A stretch of 64,000 bases of DNA from Pachyseris speciosa (taxonomy: Eukaryota; Cnidaria; Anthozoa; Scleractinia; Pachyseridae), in the NCBI GenBank assembly GCA_016490735.1, contig JAEMWC010002019.1, positions 1 to 64,000 on the forward strand. Direction: 5' to 3'. The notes beneath the pieces are model-generated. The model was not told the DNA's origin, did no database searches, and saw only the letters and a program-made list of their open reading frames with translations. The position numbers and the translations under genes are program-made. This document shows, piece after piece, positions 1 through 10,802 of this stretch (positions are counted from its first letter, which is position 1; the number at the start of each line of letters is the position of its first letter).

Positions 1-240
1 TTCAAAATGAAAGCTACTGAGCAGTACTTTCCTGTTGGTGCTGTTTATCATGCTGTACAAGGTGGTTCTAACTTTTGATTCTGTGGATGAAATCCTAAGT
101 GGGACCATTCAAATGAACGCTACTGAGAAGCACTTTCCTGTGGTACTTTTTTATATGCTATGCAAAAGTAAGGTGGTTCTAAACTTTCATTTGTGGAGAA
201 ATCCTCAAATGTGAGCATTCAAATGAAAGCCAGTGAGGTA
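1..240 (+). repeat. End of a ~106-bp satellite array (copy A)
   Basis: About two units of a tandem repeat of roughly 106 bp, recognisable by the recurring words AGCAGTACTTTCCTG, GCTGTACAAGGTGG and TCTGTGGATGAAATC. The repeat decays to the right near base 240. The same edge occurs at about 42,825 in copy B, where the array continues left to about 41,490. Confidence 0.85.
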
Positions 241-3200
241 GTGTTGTATGTTACGCGCTATTTCTCCTCTCAAATCCGTCATGTGATTATTCACTTCAAG
301 AAAGCTTACATAACCGAGGGCTACTTCGTATGACATTGCCTACTATAATGTACAGAGTGGTTTCTGTATTTGAGGCACTGGATGAAACAGTGGATCGCCA
401 ATCGAATAATTTTCCAGTTGTACTCCAGCAACAGGTGTGATTTTTTTCAAGCATTTTCCGTAGTTTTCGCTGCAATAAGACTATATTTACTGGCCACTCT
501 TGAACTTTTGGAAGAGAAAAGCCGACTATTGGCAAACTTGGGTAGACTAAACTTCCTTGTATGTAGGAAAAATGAACTGTACTCTATGAGAGACCCTTCA
601 AATGAGCTGATGTTCTTTTTCTAAATATCCGATAAATTGTTGTTCAGCTTCAAAGTAGCACTGTTCTACGCACCGGATCCCATTCCAATTTACGACTTGC
701 AATGTTCCCTTCTAGCAATTACAGCCATGCAATCAGAATTTGTCGAGTTTAGTAATCGATTGCCACTTTTTCAACACTGCTTTCCAACCAAAGACAATAG
801 TGTTTACACCCATTGCAACTTTTTCTACTTAAACTTCCTTTGGAAAGCAACCAGTTCGTTTGTATAACAACGACGTGAACGGAAAACAGTGCTACCTTAA
901 ATACCCAACAGAGAACTAAAACGGAACTTCGAGTCATCGAAACCACAGCACTGGAGGATATAAACCGTTGCTGTTTTTCCTTGGAACTAAGCCAGCATAC
1001 ACGTCAGTTTGAATGCTTTTACAGACCAAGAAATTCAATGACCTGATTTTCCAGTGAATGAAAAAAAGAAAAAAAAAAACGATACGATGCTGTGCGAATA
1101 TATATTGAATCAAGAGTGCTGTGATCTGACGGATTGCTCAAAGTTAAAACTCAAGAGCCAATTTACCTCTTTCGAAGAAGGCGATGGACATTACTCGACA
1201 CAATAACAGTTTGCAAAATGTTGCAGTTAAAAAAAGAGGCGCTTATTTGGTTAGGCGGGCAGAACGCATGAGCACGACTTGTTCCTTAGAAACTATGTCC
1301 CTGTTCAAAACTTAATTCAGCGGCACCTAATTCGCGATACTTTGATTCGATCCATTGTGAAATTAATAACTCTTAATTTCTTTCGTAGTAAATGGTATTT
1401 GTTTGTTTTGTTTGTTTTTTTTCCTTTCTGCGAAGTTTTAAGGGTATACGAGAATTATCCACCACTTTCATCGAAATACCTCAAAGGGCGTTGTTATAAT
1501 AAATATAAATCAGTCTTAACTTTGCCTAGTAATTCCTCCAGTGCTTGTTGATCCTCTGCATATTCTCTTGTGCTATATATCCATCGTCGACATTTCTCAT
1601 CCCACATACATAGCTTTAGTCTGTAAATAAAATGAAAAGGTATAAGTTCAGCAATAATGTTGTTTAAAGCTCTGTTCTTTAAAATTGAACTGGAAACAAC
1701 TCGGCTTTCTAGTCTAGAAGGCTCAGCCAGGAATGTCTAATTTTCGACCGTTCTCAAAGCTTTACAGTTCCTCGTAATTGCTCTGTGTTTGCTAACATAA
1801 ATAAAATCTGACATAGCTGTACGTTAAGAAGTTAATGCTTTCGATTCATTTAAGCGATTCGCATGTTATAGTGTAAAATGCCAAGTGGTTTGTCGATCAT
1901 TTGAAAAAAACTGCTTGCTAGTATGGAATCTAGAGTTTATCCTTGCCGTACGATAAACTGCTAAAAATTTGCTTTGTCTTTTCGCCAACTCTTAAAAAAA
2001 AACTGTTTACAGGTTTATATAGCCATTGGTTAAGACTTGTTAACCAAGAGCAATACGAAGCCTTGCGTACGTGTTACCTCCAGAAAAGATTGGGGCGATT
2101 TTGAACTACTTTTAGTCATATTTCCTACAAAACTGAGCACAAAAACTGTAACTTACCTTACGCTTAAAATAATAGAACTCAGAACTGTAGGTTTAAGTGT
2201 TTCTTCAGTTCCTTCGCGATGGAAAAGCAGTCAAAAGCCGCCATAAACATTTCGATCCCCACTCGACCACGTTATCAGTAAAATGTGTGGTTTACTGTAA
2301 ATGCTAAATTTTTACATGAATATTGATTACAAACTTTAGCCAATAGCGAGCCATTGGTTAGGAATTTTTGCACGGGCTTCATTTTGCATGCCTTTTTTAC
2401 CCCAGCTTTTTGTTTTGTTTATTACTTGAAATAATTATAATTTATTGAGTTCATGCATGCCAGAACTTTTATTCTCTTAAAATATTGGACTGTCCTCTTC
2501 TAGTTCTGAAAAGCTCCAGTTTCCTTGCCGTTAAAAAAAAAAAACTCGGTTTTGCGGCGGCGGCGACGTCGTTGCCGGCCTGTTTTGATTTGAACGGGGC
2601 GTTGCATTTGTACGGATAATTATAAAAATTTCTGTACATAAGTGAAATTTAAGTACGGATAACACGGAAACGTGATAAGAGCGTGCTAAATATTACCGTT
2701 TCCACAAATCTCCGCCACAAGTTTTGTATAAACAGGAACGTTTTCGATACAGTGAAATGGTTTGCAAAGTATTTGACTGCAAATACAGCAGTATATAAAC
2801 TGAAAAATATATTGCGCGCATTCTGATGACTCTTGAACAATTTTTATAGCAATTTGTATACTAAGACAGTAAACATCTTGAAAAGGTCTTGAAAATGTAA
2901 AATGAACTAAAATATTTAATTTCCTGGATCAAAATTTCAATGCCCAATGTTAAACAAAAGACGTTTTCCTGGCAAGATTAAAGCCAAGGACTAGTACAGT
3001 ATATTTTTTCTCCCCGTTGAGAAAATACCTTGATATCTTTGTCTAGGTTTTCAAGGGGCATTACGTTTTACGAAGGTACTTGGCTTTTCATCCAAGGTCC
3101 TTTTCATCCCAGGTCGGAGCTTGGAGCGGAAAATCACGTCACGGTCGTAAGGTCATATGAGGGTTTTTGCATGCACAGGTGGTTCAGCCCATCCCCAGGC

Positions 3201-4388
3201 TCCTCAGATCCCGTAGATCTATGGCAGGGTCTATCAGAGCACCAGGAACTACGCGATCAGTGTGGGGGATCTTTTACGTCCAATTCAAGTTTTAAGTGTG
3301 GAAGTGAACAAGACAATGCCAATGACCGAACTTTACCGCCCAATGAAGAGATTATCTGAACTGAAGAAGGTTTTTAGCACAGAGCCAGTATGATCCTACC
3401 AGTTGTTGAAGGCATTGGATACTGGTCCGGCCTTACCTTCAAAAGTAGACTTTTACTACACAACAATGTTTTATTAAAACTCTTTCTTTAAATCAAAATC
3501 TGAGTGCTCTTACAGACAATAATAAGAGAAAGCTGCCCGAAAATACTGCACACATTTATTAGGAATTAAATAATCGCAAAGCTAATACAGACAAAATAAA
3601 ACAATTACAGTCCATCTCTTATAATAAAAGATTTAAATATACTATAGCGTAACAAATCAAGGATTCTAAACTCGACGGGTATTTCTTTTAGTATCAAAAT
3701 GATATCCATGACGTTGTATCATCTTTTAAATTTGTTTTCAGTGAATGTTTAATTAGTAATTAGAGATGTTTTTAATTGAGTGTCAAAATAAATTATCCTT
3801 TGCTTTGGTTTTGCTTTACTTTGCTTTGTGGTTGGTTATTAAAAAACGCGCCAACTTTTTCGACTGAATGAGAAGAAAACTAAACCATGGGCTCACAACT
3901 ACTTTGGCGCGCTTGGCGCCGGTTACAAGAAACTGCTTTGAATTGTGATTGGCCCATAACGTTGTTTGCAACTATTGTGATTGGCAAGCGTAATTACACT
4001 GGTTTAACGACACTCAGTTGAAAAATATATCTAACTCATGAAGTCCCAACTCGTTCGACAGCTGAATGTGTTTTGGAATGAATGAATGAACAGGTCTCGG
4101 CTCAAAGCTGCCACGAGTTCAAAGCTGCCACGGCGCCTGCGCCGCGGTCGGCTACAAAGAGACTGAGTGTTAACTGTGATTCAGTTTACGTTCTATTAAC
4201 TAAGCAAAGGACATATATCCATGATTATTTTCCGATGATTAAAGCAAACATGTTTTTCACTGAACGCAATGTACCCTCATTTACGCCCGATAAATCGATC
4301 TACGTGCGCCCACAAGCGAGAACTATTTAGCCATGTAACGTACTTTTTAAAATCCCGAGCTAAAAAGATTAATTCTCCAATATCTCCC
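241..4388. other. Non-coding left flank of Polinton, copy A
   Basis: No convincing gene. All open frames are short and show no recognisable domain. A small GC-rich patch lies at about 2,555-2,582. A moderately GC-rich segment at about 3,090-3,440 may be an old dispersed repeat. The stretch 3,880-4,140 contains two inverted CCAAT boxes (TGATTGGC) and a GGCGCGC/GGCGCC cluster and could be an old promoter, but no transcript start or gene can be tied to it. Confidence 0.5.
3880..4140. promoter_or_regulatory. Promoter-like CCAAT/GGCGC cluster (copy A)
   Basis: A TTTGGCGCGC word resembling an E2F site is followed by two ATTGG (inverted CCAAT) boxes about 45 bp apart and then by a GC-rich stretch. 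This mix is typical of housekeeping promoters, but no downstream host gene is visible, so the call is only a suggestion. The same sequence is at about 46,440-46,740 in copy B. Confidence 0.25.
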
Positions 4389-4407
4389 CACACACACACA
4401 CACACAT
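4389..4407. repeat. (CA)n microsatellite, copy A
   Basis: A CA dinucleotide run of about 19 bases. In copy B the same locus (46,976-47,015) is twice as long, one of the clearest length differences between the copies. Confidence 0.9.
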
Positions 4408-4592
4408 AACAACAACAACAAGAAATATAAAAACAAACAAACAAACAAAAAACTCACGATTAGAAGCTGTGATTTGCAATGGGTGTCATTCGTCTAATTT
4501 TTTGTTTTAATTTATTCGTGGTAACTACAGTAAGCTAAAATTACTTAGTACTTCTTATAAATTGTTAATGTATTAGAAAAAAGGGCAAATAA

Positions 4593-4597
4593 ATGAC

Positions 4598-4666
<69 letters not shown>

Positions 4667-4669
4667 GGC
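4593..4669 (+). repeat. (GAT)n/(GGT)n microsatellite at left edge of Polinton, copy A
   Basis: About 18 GAT triplets followed by about six GGT triplets run directly into the first Polinton reading frame. The ATG at 4,593 is out of frame with that gene in copy A. In copy B a length change inside the repeat places the equivalent ATG in frame. No Polinton-like coding sequence is visible to the left, so the microsatellite marks where recognisable element sequence stops. Confidence 0.9.
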
Positions 4670-5515
4670 GGTGACGATGAAGCTGGAAATAAGACTAGAG
4701 AAGTTCGTGAGGTTATCAAGACTTATGAAAACAGAAAACAGGATGCATTTGATGTAACATCAGAATTACTAAAACCTTCAATTGATGCTCAGAAGAGTGT
4801 GAAAGAAAGTGTCGACAAAAAACAGGATGAAGTCATTGAACAGTTGAAAAAGAATCAAAAAGCATTGACAAGTGGATTTGAAGATCTTATGCTTTTAAAC
4901 ACATTACCTGCATCGGAACCTACGGAAACAACAAAATTACCAATTGATTATAAACCAGAAATGATGTCTGAAACAAAATCACCTTATAAGTCAAATCTTG
5001 ATAAGGGTTTCACACCAGATGAGATTCAAACATTGATGAAATATAAGTTAGCTCCTCCATCAGAAATACTTGATTCATACGTTGATGGAACAATAAATAT
5101 TAATGACTATGATGCAAATATTGGTAAATTAATCAAAGAACCTGGAGGTAAAAAAGGATCACTATCAAAAACCAAAAAGGATAGGGACAATAATAAAGGA
5201 AAAATATATGAATTAACACAAGACATCAAAACATTACAAAAGTATCGAAAAAGAATTGATCTTATTGAAGAAGGCTCAAAAACTATCGGTGAAGGTATTA
5301 GAAAGAGAAAAAGACAATATGGAGCAGGTGTTGTTTATTACAATAATATAGAAGACTTGCTTTCACGACTTCAATTACTCGGAGGATCTATTTTTGCCGG
5401 TAATAACAGTAACAACGATTAAAATGAATTCATAAACATATTGCACGTATTAAGAAGACTGGGTATTGTTTCAAACAAAGGGCTCAATGAAATAATGATC
5501 AAATATCTAATGTAA
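4598..5515 (+). pseudogene. Polinton coiled-coil protein of unknown function, copy A (broken)
   Basis: The frame is open from the microsatellite but has no in-frame ATG; the first usable near-start is a GTG at 4,799. It encodes a charged, lysine- and glutamate-rich protein with a probable coiled coil in the first third and a basic patch (RKRKRQ) before a glycine-rich stretch. A local change creates a TAA at 5,420-5,422. Copy B reads through this point for another 34 codons to the stop that copy A has at 5,513-5,515. I do not recognise a named domain. Its place just before the capsid genes suggests a virion or assembly role, which is inference. Confidence 0.7.
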
Positions 5516-5632
5516 TATTATATCACAGAAACTTCATTACGATTCAATAGTAAAAACAGAGACAAAATTGGTGTCAGTCAGAGTCATGATTTCACAAAAA
5601 CATTTAATACTCCTCTCACATTATCGAATGAT

Positions 5633-6304
5633 ATGAAATATAAAATCGCTGTAAAGTCTATCAATATGACATACAGTTGGTATAACATCAGAGAATCTTT
5701 TGGGAATAATCAAATTAAATATAGCCATGACAAAGGTGTAAACTGGGAAACAATAACTTTTGTTGATGGAATGTACTCATATGATGACATCATTAGTTAC
5801 ATTCATGAGTATATGAGAAAAAACAACCATTTGGTTGTTGATGACCCGGATGATGCCAAAAAGAAGTATGGTGTCAATATATTTTTCGTTTTATCAACAT
5901 ATCGTATTCTGATTGAACTTGATGAAAACTATCGAGTGGATCTGAGAGATCTTGAATTTAGAAAACTCATCGGTTTCGATTCAAAAATAGTTTCAGCCAC
6001 GGAATATGGAACAAACTTGCCAGATATAACACGCGGAGTAGATGAAATTTATATTAATTGTGATAAGGTGATAGATAGCATCGTTGATGGAAATTCCACA
6101 AGTACTATTGCAGTTATTCCAGTCACAGAACTTGTCAGAAGTTTACCTTTCACTTACAAACCTCGTTTTCTTTCACGGAATCCTGTCTCAACACATACAA
6201 TCAGTTCAATACGTTTTTACGTTACTGACTCTTCTGGAGCTCCAGTTGATTTGAACGGGATAGATTGGTATATTGAGATATTCTTGAGAGGGACGGAATT
6301 ATAA
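5633..6304 (+). CDS. mCP: Polinton minor capsid (penton) protein, copy A
   Basis: 223 codons from the first ATG. The frame is open further left to the TAA of the preceding gene at 5,513-5,515, and this upstream part also looks coding. The AT-rich word that precedes other start codons in the element sits at 5,513-5,521, but is followed in frame by ATC (5,522-5,524) instead of ATG, so the original start seems lost and translation, if any, would begin at 5,633. The beta-rich sequence with the words YSYDDI, FRKLIGF and VDLNGIDW fits the single-jelly-roll penton protein that caps capsid vertices in Polintons. It stands two genes before the major capsid gene. The frame is the same in both copies. 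Confidence 0.8.
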   Translation: MKYKIAVKSINMTYSWYNIRESFGNNQIKYSHDKGVNWETITFVDGMYSYDDIISYIHEYMRKNNHLVVDDPDDAKKKYGVNIFFVLSTYRILIELDENYRVDLRDLEFRKLIGFDSKIVSATEYGTNLPDITRGVDEIYINCDKVIDSIVDGNSTSTIAVIPVTELVRSLPFTYKPRFLSRNPVSTHTISSIRFYVTDSSGAPVDLNGIDWYIEIFLRGTEL

Positions 6305-6317
6305 AACCTAATAGTAT

Positions 6318-6558
6318 ATGAAACGATTTGAGTATAAGAAATATGAACAACATGGTGAAGGTGTTCTGACTGACAGCTACAACAATCGGTGAACACGCTG
6401 GTAAAAAAGCTGGGGATAAAATAATAGAACTTTTGAGTAAGAGAAAGAGTGGGAGTGAGAGCAAGAGTGGGAGCGGGATCAAAAGAAAGAGAGGTAGACG
6501 ACGCAAAACAGATACCAAACCGATTGAAATCGATGAAATGCTCAGTCAACTTATCTGA
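6318..6558 (+). pseudogene. Small basic virion-type protein, copy A (deleted and frameshifted)
   Basis: The ATG at 6,318 follows the word AATAGTATATG, like other genes here. The N-terminal part starts MKRFEYKKYEQHG and contains GVLTD. After a 28-nt deletion relative to copy B (just after 6,373) it hits a stop at once. Another frame then resumes with a lysine- and serine-rich tail containing an AT-hook-like RGRRRK (RGRPRK in copy B), ending at 6,556-6,558. Size, position between the capsid genes and the basic tail suggest a DNA-binding core protein comparable to adenoviral pX/Mu, but that is inference. The two halves are also out of frame in copy B. Confidence 0.6.
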
Positions 6559-6604
6559 GGTGGAAAACTGAAAAATAAATAACTTTTATCTAACCCAATA
6601 ATAT

Positions 6605-7891
6605 ATGTCAAACTATCGAGAATCGAAATGCATTGAACGATATGAAGATGTTGTCTTTGAGCTTGAGACAGCATTAAACACAGTAGTTGCAAACAATGCT
6701 CATCAGAAGAAAACAGGTTACCGTTTTGTTGTTGACAACAGTGGAGAGACTACACCATTTGATTGGTTCAATGCTCGTTTAAATGGTGATTTCATTGTAA
6801 AGAAGCTTGCAGATGGAGCTGCCATTGCTGCTGATGATAGAAACGGTATCGTGAATTCAATTCACGCTCTCATTAACACCATAAATGTGAAAATTAACGG
6901 CATCGATGTTTATGAATGCCGAGATGCTAACCAAGCCACAAATATTAAATCATTGCTTGAGTATTCACAAGGTTATGCTTCAAGTCAAGGAACAAATGAG
7001 TTCTTCTATCTTGACACCAACAGACATGCTGAAGACAGAGTGGCTCAAGCTAATTACAACAAAGGATTTGCATCTCGTAAATCGTTGTTGAATGGTGCAA
7101 ATGGAAAAACGAATTCAGAATTGTCATTGAATAGATACGGATTTTTCAAGAGCCTTTGGGATGAACTTTTGCCCAACTCGAAAGTAGAGGTGAACATAAC
7201 ACTTGAAAGCGATGACAATTTGATTTGGCAGGCTGCTGATAATTGTCGTTTAGTACTAACCAAATTTCAGTTGATTGTTCCTCGTATTGTTTTTAATGCA
7301 GATGGAAAGTCATTGTACATGAGCAAATATCTTGACACCAGAAAGTGGACTTATATGAGAGAAATGGTTGAGAGAGGCAATTCAACAAGACAACAGACAG
7401 CTAATTTCCGTATTACAACAGGAATAAACAAACCAAGACATGTTTTTGTATTCATAATCAACGATGCGAATGATGAGTCTCAGACAGCCAATAAATTTCT
7501 CTATGATACATTTTCAGTTGCAAATAACCGAACAATGACAAATTGTTATCTCGAAGTTGGTAATGGAAATGATTATCCAGAGGTTCATTATGAACCCTCA
7601 ACAGAACCATCAAGAGTATTCAGAGATGTTTTGAAATACGTTAAAGCCATCAATGACTTCAGTGATAGCACCTTGCTCAACAGAGGTAACTTCGGTTCAA
7701 TATTCCCATTCATCTATTTTGATTTAACGAAACAGAAAAAGGACATGAAAGATGCGATGACGAAACTGACTTTCAAATACAATTTGAGTGCGGGAACAAA
7801 CGCAGATTACAGTGTGTATGCACTAGTCCTCTATGAACAGGACATTGAGATGAGAAAGACAGATGGTAAACTTGTTTTGAGATCAATGTAA
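6605..7891 (+). CDS. MCP: Polinton major capsid protein, copy A
   Basis: An intact frame of 428 codons. The ATG comes directly after the AT-rich word ATAATATATG. The protein has features I associate with the double-jelly-roll hexon of Polintons: FDWFNARL and ADGAAIAADDRNGI near the N terminus, LEYSQGYASS and EFFYLDT at about residues 117-140, KWTYMREMVERG in the middle, then PRHVFVF, YDTF, LEVGNG followed by YPEVHY, and FIYFDL near the C terminus. It would form the capsid shell with the penton protein. It differs from copy B at two residues (one Thr/Ala, one Met/Ile), and I saw no silent differences. It is the only large gene of the element without a break. Confidence 0.88.
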   Translation: MSNYRESKCIERYEDVVFELETALNTVVANNAHQKKTGYRFVVDNSGETTPFDWFNARLNGDFIVKKLADGAAIAADDRNGIVNSIHALINTINVKINGIDVYECRDANQATNIKSLLEYSQGYASSQGTNEFFYLDTNRHAEDRVAQANYNKGFASRKSLLNGANGKTNSELSLNRYGFFKSLWDELLPNSKVEVNITLESDDNLIWQAADNCRLVLTKFQLIVPRIVFNADGKSLYMSKYLDTRKWTYMREMVERGNSTRQQTANFRITTGINKPRHVFVFIINDANDESQTANKFLYDTFSVANNRTMTNCYLEVGNGNDYPEVHYEPSTEPSRVFRDVLKYVKAINDFSDSTLLNRGNFGSIFPFIYFDLTKQKKDMKDAMTKLTFKYNLSAGTNADYSVYALVLYEQDIEMRKTDGKLVLRSM

Positions 7892-8079
7892 CTGTATCTA
7901 TCAAATAATCAAATAATCAAAATTAATTAATAAATAAAATAAATAATTAAATAAATAATTGAATAATTAATTAATAATTAAATAAATAATTAAATTAATA
8001 ATTGAATGAATAAAAATTAAATAATTAAATAAAAAATCATTGTTTATATTAAATTGTATTTAATATAAGCATATAATAT
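7892..8079 (+). promoter_or_regulatory. A/T-only spacer with hairpin and start-proximal TATA-like word, copy A
   Basis: After the capsid stop comes about 130 bp of degenerate AATAAATAATTA repeats. Next is a perfect inverted repeat, ten base pairs with a five-base loop, at 8,044-8,068. Then the word ATATAATATATG runs into the start codon of the next gene at 8,080. The hairpin could end the capsid transcript and the TATA-like word could start the next one. Neither role is proven by sequence alone. Confidence 0.45.
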
Positions 8080-8866
8080 ATGACTACTTATCATCTTCAT
8101 GGAGTGAAACTTTCACAAGGTCAGAAAGAAAAGCTTGCAAAAGCTTATAGAACAAATTCAGCTGTAACATTGAGGTTATCGCATAGTGAATTGTCTGGAA
8201 ATGACCAACTCATGTTAACTAAAAGACAAATCAACAAACTGATGAAATCAAAAAGATCAGGAAAAGGTTCAGACATCAATATATCAAAAACTCAAATCAG
8301 AAAAGCTGTTGTACATGGAGGTTCTCTTTAGACATCTCTGTTTTCACTTGGAACAAAACTATTGCCATATGCAACTACAGCTGTATCAAAAGCAGCTCCA
8401 GCATTGGCTACAGGTGCTCTTTCTTCATTAGCAAGTCTCGGTGTTGATAAACTATTCGGGAAGAAACAAAAAGGGAGGATTTCTTATTCCACAAGACAAA
8501 ATTAATATGTTAATAGCTTACAAGGATATGTTGACAAAGAAGCAGAAAGAAGATATTATCAATGCGATGCAGTCCGGTGGACAACTTGTTATAAATCCAA
8601 CAAAAAATCAAAATGGAAAAGGTATTGGAACAATACTCGCCAGTATTGGAATTCCTTTAGCCATAGAAGCAATTAGAAAATTAACAGGGAAGGGTTTGCA
8701 TGTTGAACACAGTCGTCCGAGACGGTCATTACCAGTTCACGTTCCAGATGCCATTACAATAAATAAAAGTGGTGGAAAACATGATTTGATTCCATGGAGA
8801 TCACCCCCTGTTGTTGGTACATGGGATAACCCAATCGGTTTTGGAATAAAAAAAAAAGAACTTTAA
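8080..8866 (+). pseudogene. Polinton virion-associated protein (pVI-like?), copy A (broken)
   Basis: Starts at the ATG at 8,080. The first 83 codons hold a basic segment with LSQGQKEKLAKAY and ISKTQIRKAVVHGGSL, followed by an in-frame TAG at 8,329-8,331 present in both copies. Beyond it comes an alanine-rich hydrophobic stretch (about 8,365-8,450), then a one-base insertion near 8,475, private to copy A, that shifts the frame. The rest contains GGFLIPQDKINMLIAYKDM and an amphipathic stretch starting GTILASIGIPLAIEAI. Its position before the protease and its amphipathic segments recall capsid-internal membrane-active proteins such as adenovirus pVI. I am sure it belongs to the element but not of its function. 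Confidence 0.6.
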
Positions 8867-8929
8867 AAAAGACCTCAGGAAAGGACTTCTATTAGGCAAA
8901 AACAGTCCTTTCAATTCAATCCAATACTA

Positions 8930-9593
8930 GGAACGATACTATAAAATTTATCAATAAAGCATTGTTCAACTTTGATTTACAAGCTTTGGTGAAACAACTT
9001 AACATTAAACATTTTAGAGGAGTTTTCAGTCGGGATGCTTTGCCAAGACAAATCAAAAACAAAGAATGTGGAATAGTCAATCTTGACAGTCGGATTGGAC
9101 CTGGCACTCATTGGGTATGTTATCGGAATATGGACACATACTGTGAATACTTCGACTCATTCGGATTGATAATGCCAACAGAAGTTCAAAAATATATGAT
9201 GACAAGTGGAAAACAACTTGAATACTCTGGTGATTAGATACAAGAAAGGGATTCAGTCTTGTGTGGATATTGGCGTCTGCACTATCTTCTCGAGCGACAA
9301 AAAGGCAGATCGATTCTGAATACAATACACAATTCCAAATTCAGTTCAACAGATGCGAGTGTCAATAACAGATTCATCATAGACTACTTCAAAGGCAACC
9401 AAACCGGTGGGCTTCAAGATCAACCATCAGAAGAATTCAAAAGAAAGGTCCCACAGCTGTGGATAAAGCTGCATACATATTGTCTAATTTTGTTACACCA
9501 GCTCCTAGTTTTGCTGGTTTGGCGAAGATACTTGCAGGTCAGGCGGTCAAGGGTGTAACAGACAACATTCAACATTACAGAGGTGGAAAATAA
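8930..9593 (+). pseudogene. PRO: Adenain-like cysteine protease, copy A (broken)
   Basis: Encodes the maturation protease of Polintons, a C5/Ulp1-type cysteine peptidase that cleaves virion proteins. The catalytic histidine is in GTHWVCY (codon 9,109-9,111) and the acidic residue in YFDSFG (codon 9,154-9,156). The nucleophile is in the word LCGYW (codon 9,262-9,264). An in-frame TAG at 9,235-9,237, shared with copy B, cuts the protein nine codons before the nucleophile. Copy A also changes the cysteine four residues later to arginine. Further on, a frameshift near 9,450, also shared, separates a hydrophobic C-terminal tail that ends in HYRGGK at 9,591-9,593; this tail could instead be a separate small gene. 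Confidence 0.85.
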
Positions 9594-9623
9594 AAACCCA
9601 AACTTATCTAACTTACTGATATA

Positions 9624-10762
9624 ATGGTAAAATCATATTGTGTTAAACAGAAGAAAGTCACTGAATGTGTACCCGGAAGTGAAAGATATGAAAAGACTAA
9701 AAATGGTCGAACTATGTTGAAATGCACTTGCAGTGAATGTGGAATTACAAAAACAAAATTCGTCAAGAGACAGGGAAACGGATTGGCCCGTCTGAAGGGG
9801 CGGGCATAGGATCAACATTATTGACAACATCATTGGATTTGCTTGGTCATGCGGCTCCAATAATTGGTAAAAAGGCATTGCAAGCCGGAAGATATTATAC
9901 AAGTGAAGCCCTCAGAAATCCAAAACTACAGCAAAAAGCTATTGACTACGCTCTAGAAAAAGCAAGACCTGTTTTAACTAATGTGGGTAAAGAGGCTATA
10001 ACACAACTATCAACAAAAATTAGACCAAAACGTAAAGATGGAAAACAAATGCATAAAACCGAAATTAAAGGATTAGATTATGGCAGTGGGTTAATTGACA
10101 GTTTGTTAAAATCGGGTGTAGCAGGGTCTCCGTGGCAAGTAGATTATAGAAAGGGAATTGAATTATTGACAGATCCTAATTTATTCAAAACACCAAACAA
10201 AAAAGAAATCACAGACATCAAAGAGCGCATCAAGTATTACAAAGAGCAATACAAATTGGCTAAAGCAAAAGGTTACAAAGGTTCCTACACAAGCTTTGTG
10301 AAAAAGATGGGATGGGCAGAAAAACCAACTTTTACGTTTCCAGGATTTGGTGGTGCTGTCGATATTCATAAAGCTATTGGTAAGCTTCCTAATCCAAAAT
10401 CAGGTTGGACTTTGCCTGGTCATAATTACACAGGTCCATACAATCCTCTTGATGAGCAGCTTAAATACGATCCAACAACTGGTGAAATAATTGAGATATA
10501 TCAGCAGCCAACAGGAAGAACAGATGCTGTTGCCATGCAACATGATGTTGATTACTCCATTTGTATAGATGATAGGAAATGCAAGAATAAAGCAGACAGA
10601 AAAATGGTTGCTGCTCTTGATGCCATTCCGTGGAAAGATAGACAATGGGGACATGTGTTGGCTCGTAATGCAATTGCAACAAAGGAGAAACTTGGTCTTG
10701 GTGTTTCAAAAAACGGAAAAATCCGTCGAGTGAAGAAAACTGGCAAGAAAATTAGCAGATGA
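9624..10762 (+). pseudogene. Zinc-ribbon plus phospholipase A2 virion protein, copy A (frameshifted)
   Basis: The ATG at 9,624 follows CTGATATA. The first 61 codons carry two cysteine pairs (VKSYCVKQ region; then CTCSEC), a small zinc ribbon resembling DUF5679, and stop at 9,807-9,809. The overlapping frame 9,737-10,762 continues with a long helical region and a PLA2 domain. The PLA2 domain has a calcium-loop-type YTGPYNPLD (about residue 230 of that frame) and the catalytic pair in MQHDVDYS (His codon 10,541-10,543). This is the parvovirus VP1-type PLA2, known to open endosomal membranes during entry and reported also in adintovirus/Polinton relatives. The split between zinc ribbon and PLA2 frames is the same in both copies, so it is old, or the two parts are separate overlapping genes. 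Confidence 0.8.
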
Positions 10763-10802
10763 ATTACATGCACCCATAAAACGAAATTTCACTCGGCGGC
10801 GT

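Noticed and set aside
1..240. Short frames in the 106-bp satellite as a repeat protein
   Set aside because: Unit length is not a multiple of three and each unit has stops, so no long frame exists.
6217..6549. Minus-strand frames of 98-110 codons over the small basic gene
   Set aside because: They are mirror translations of the lysine/serine-rich plus-strand gene and of the capsid gene end, with no domain.
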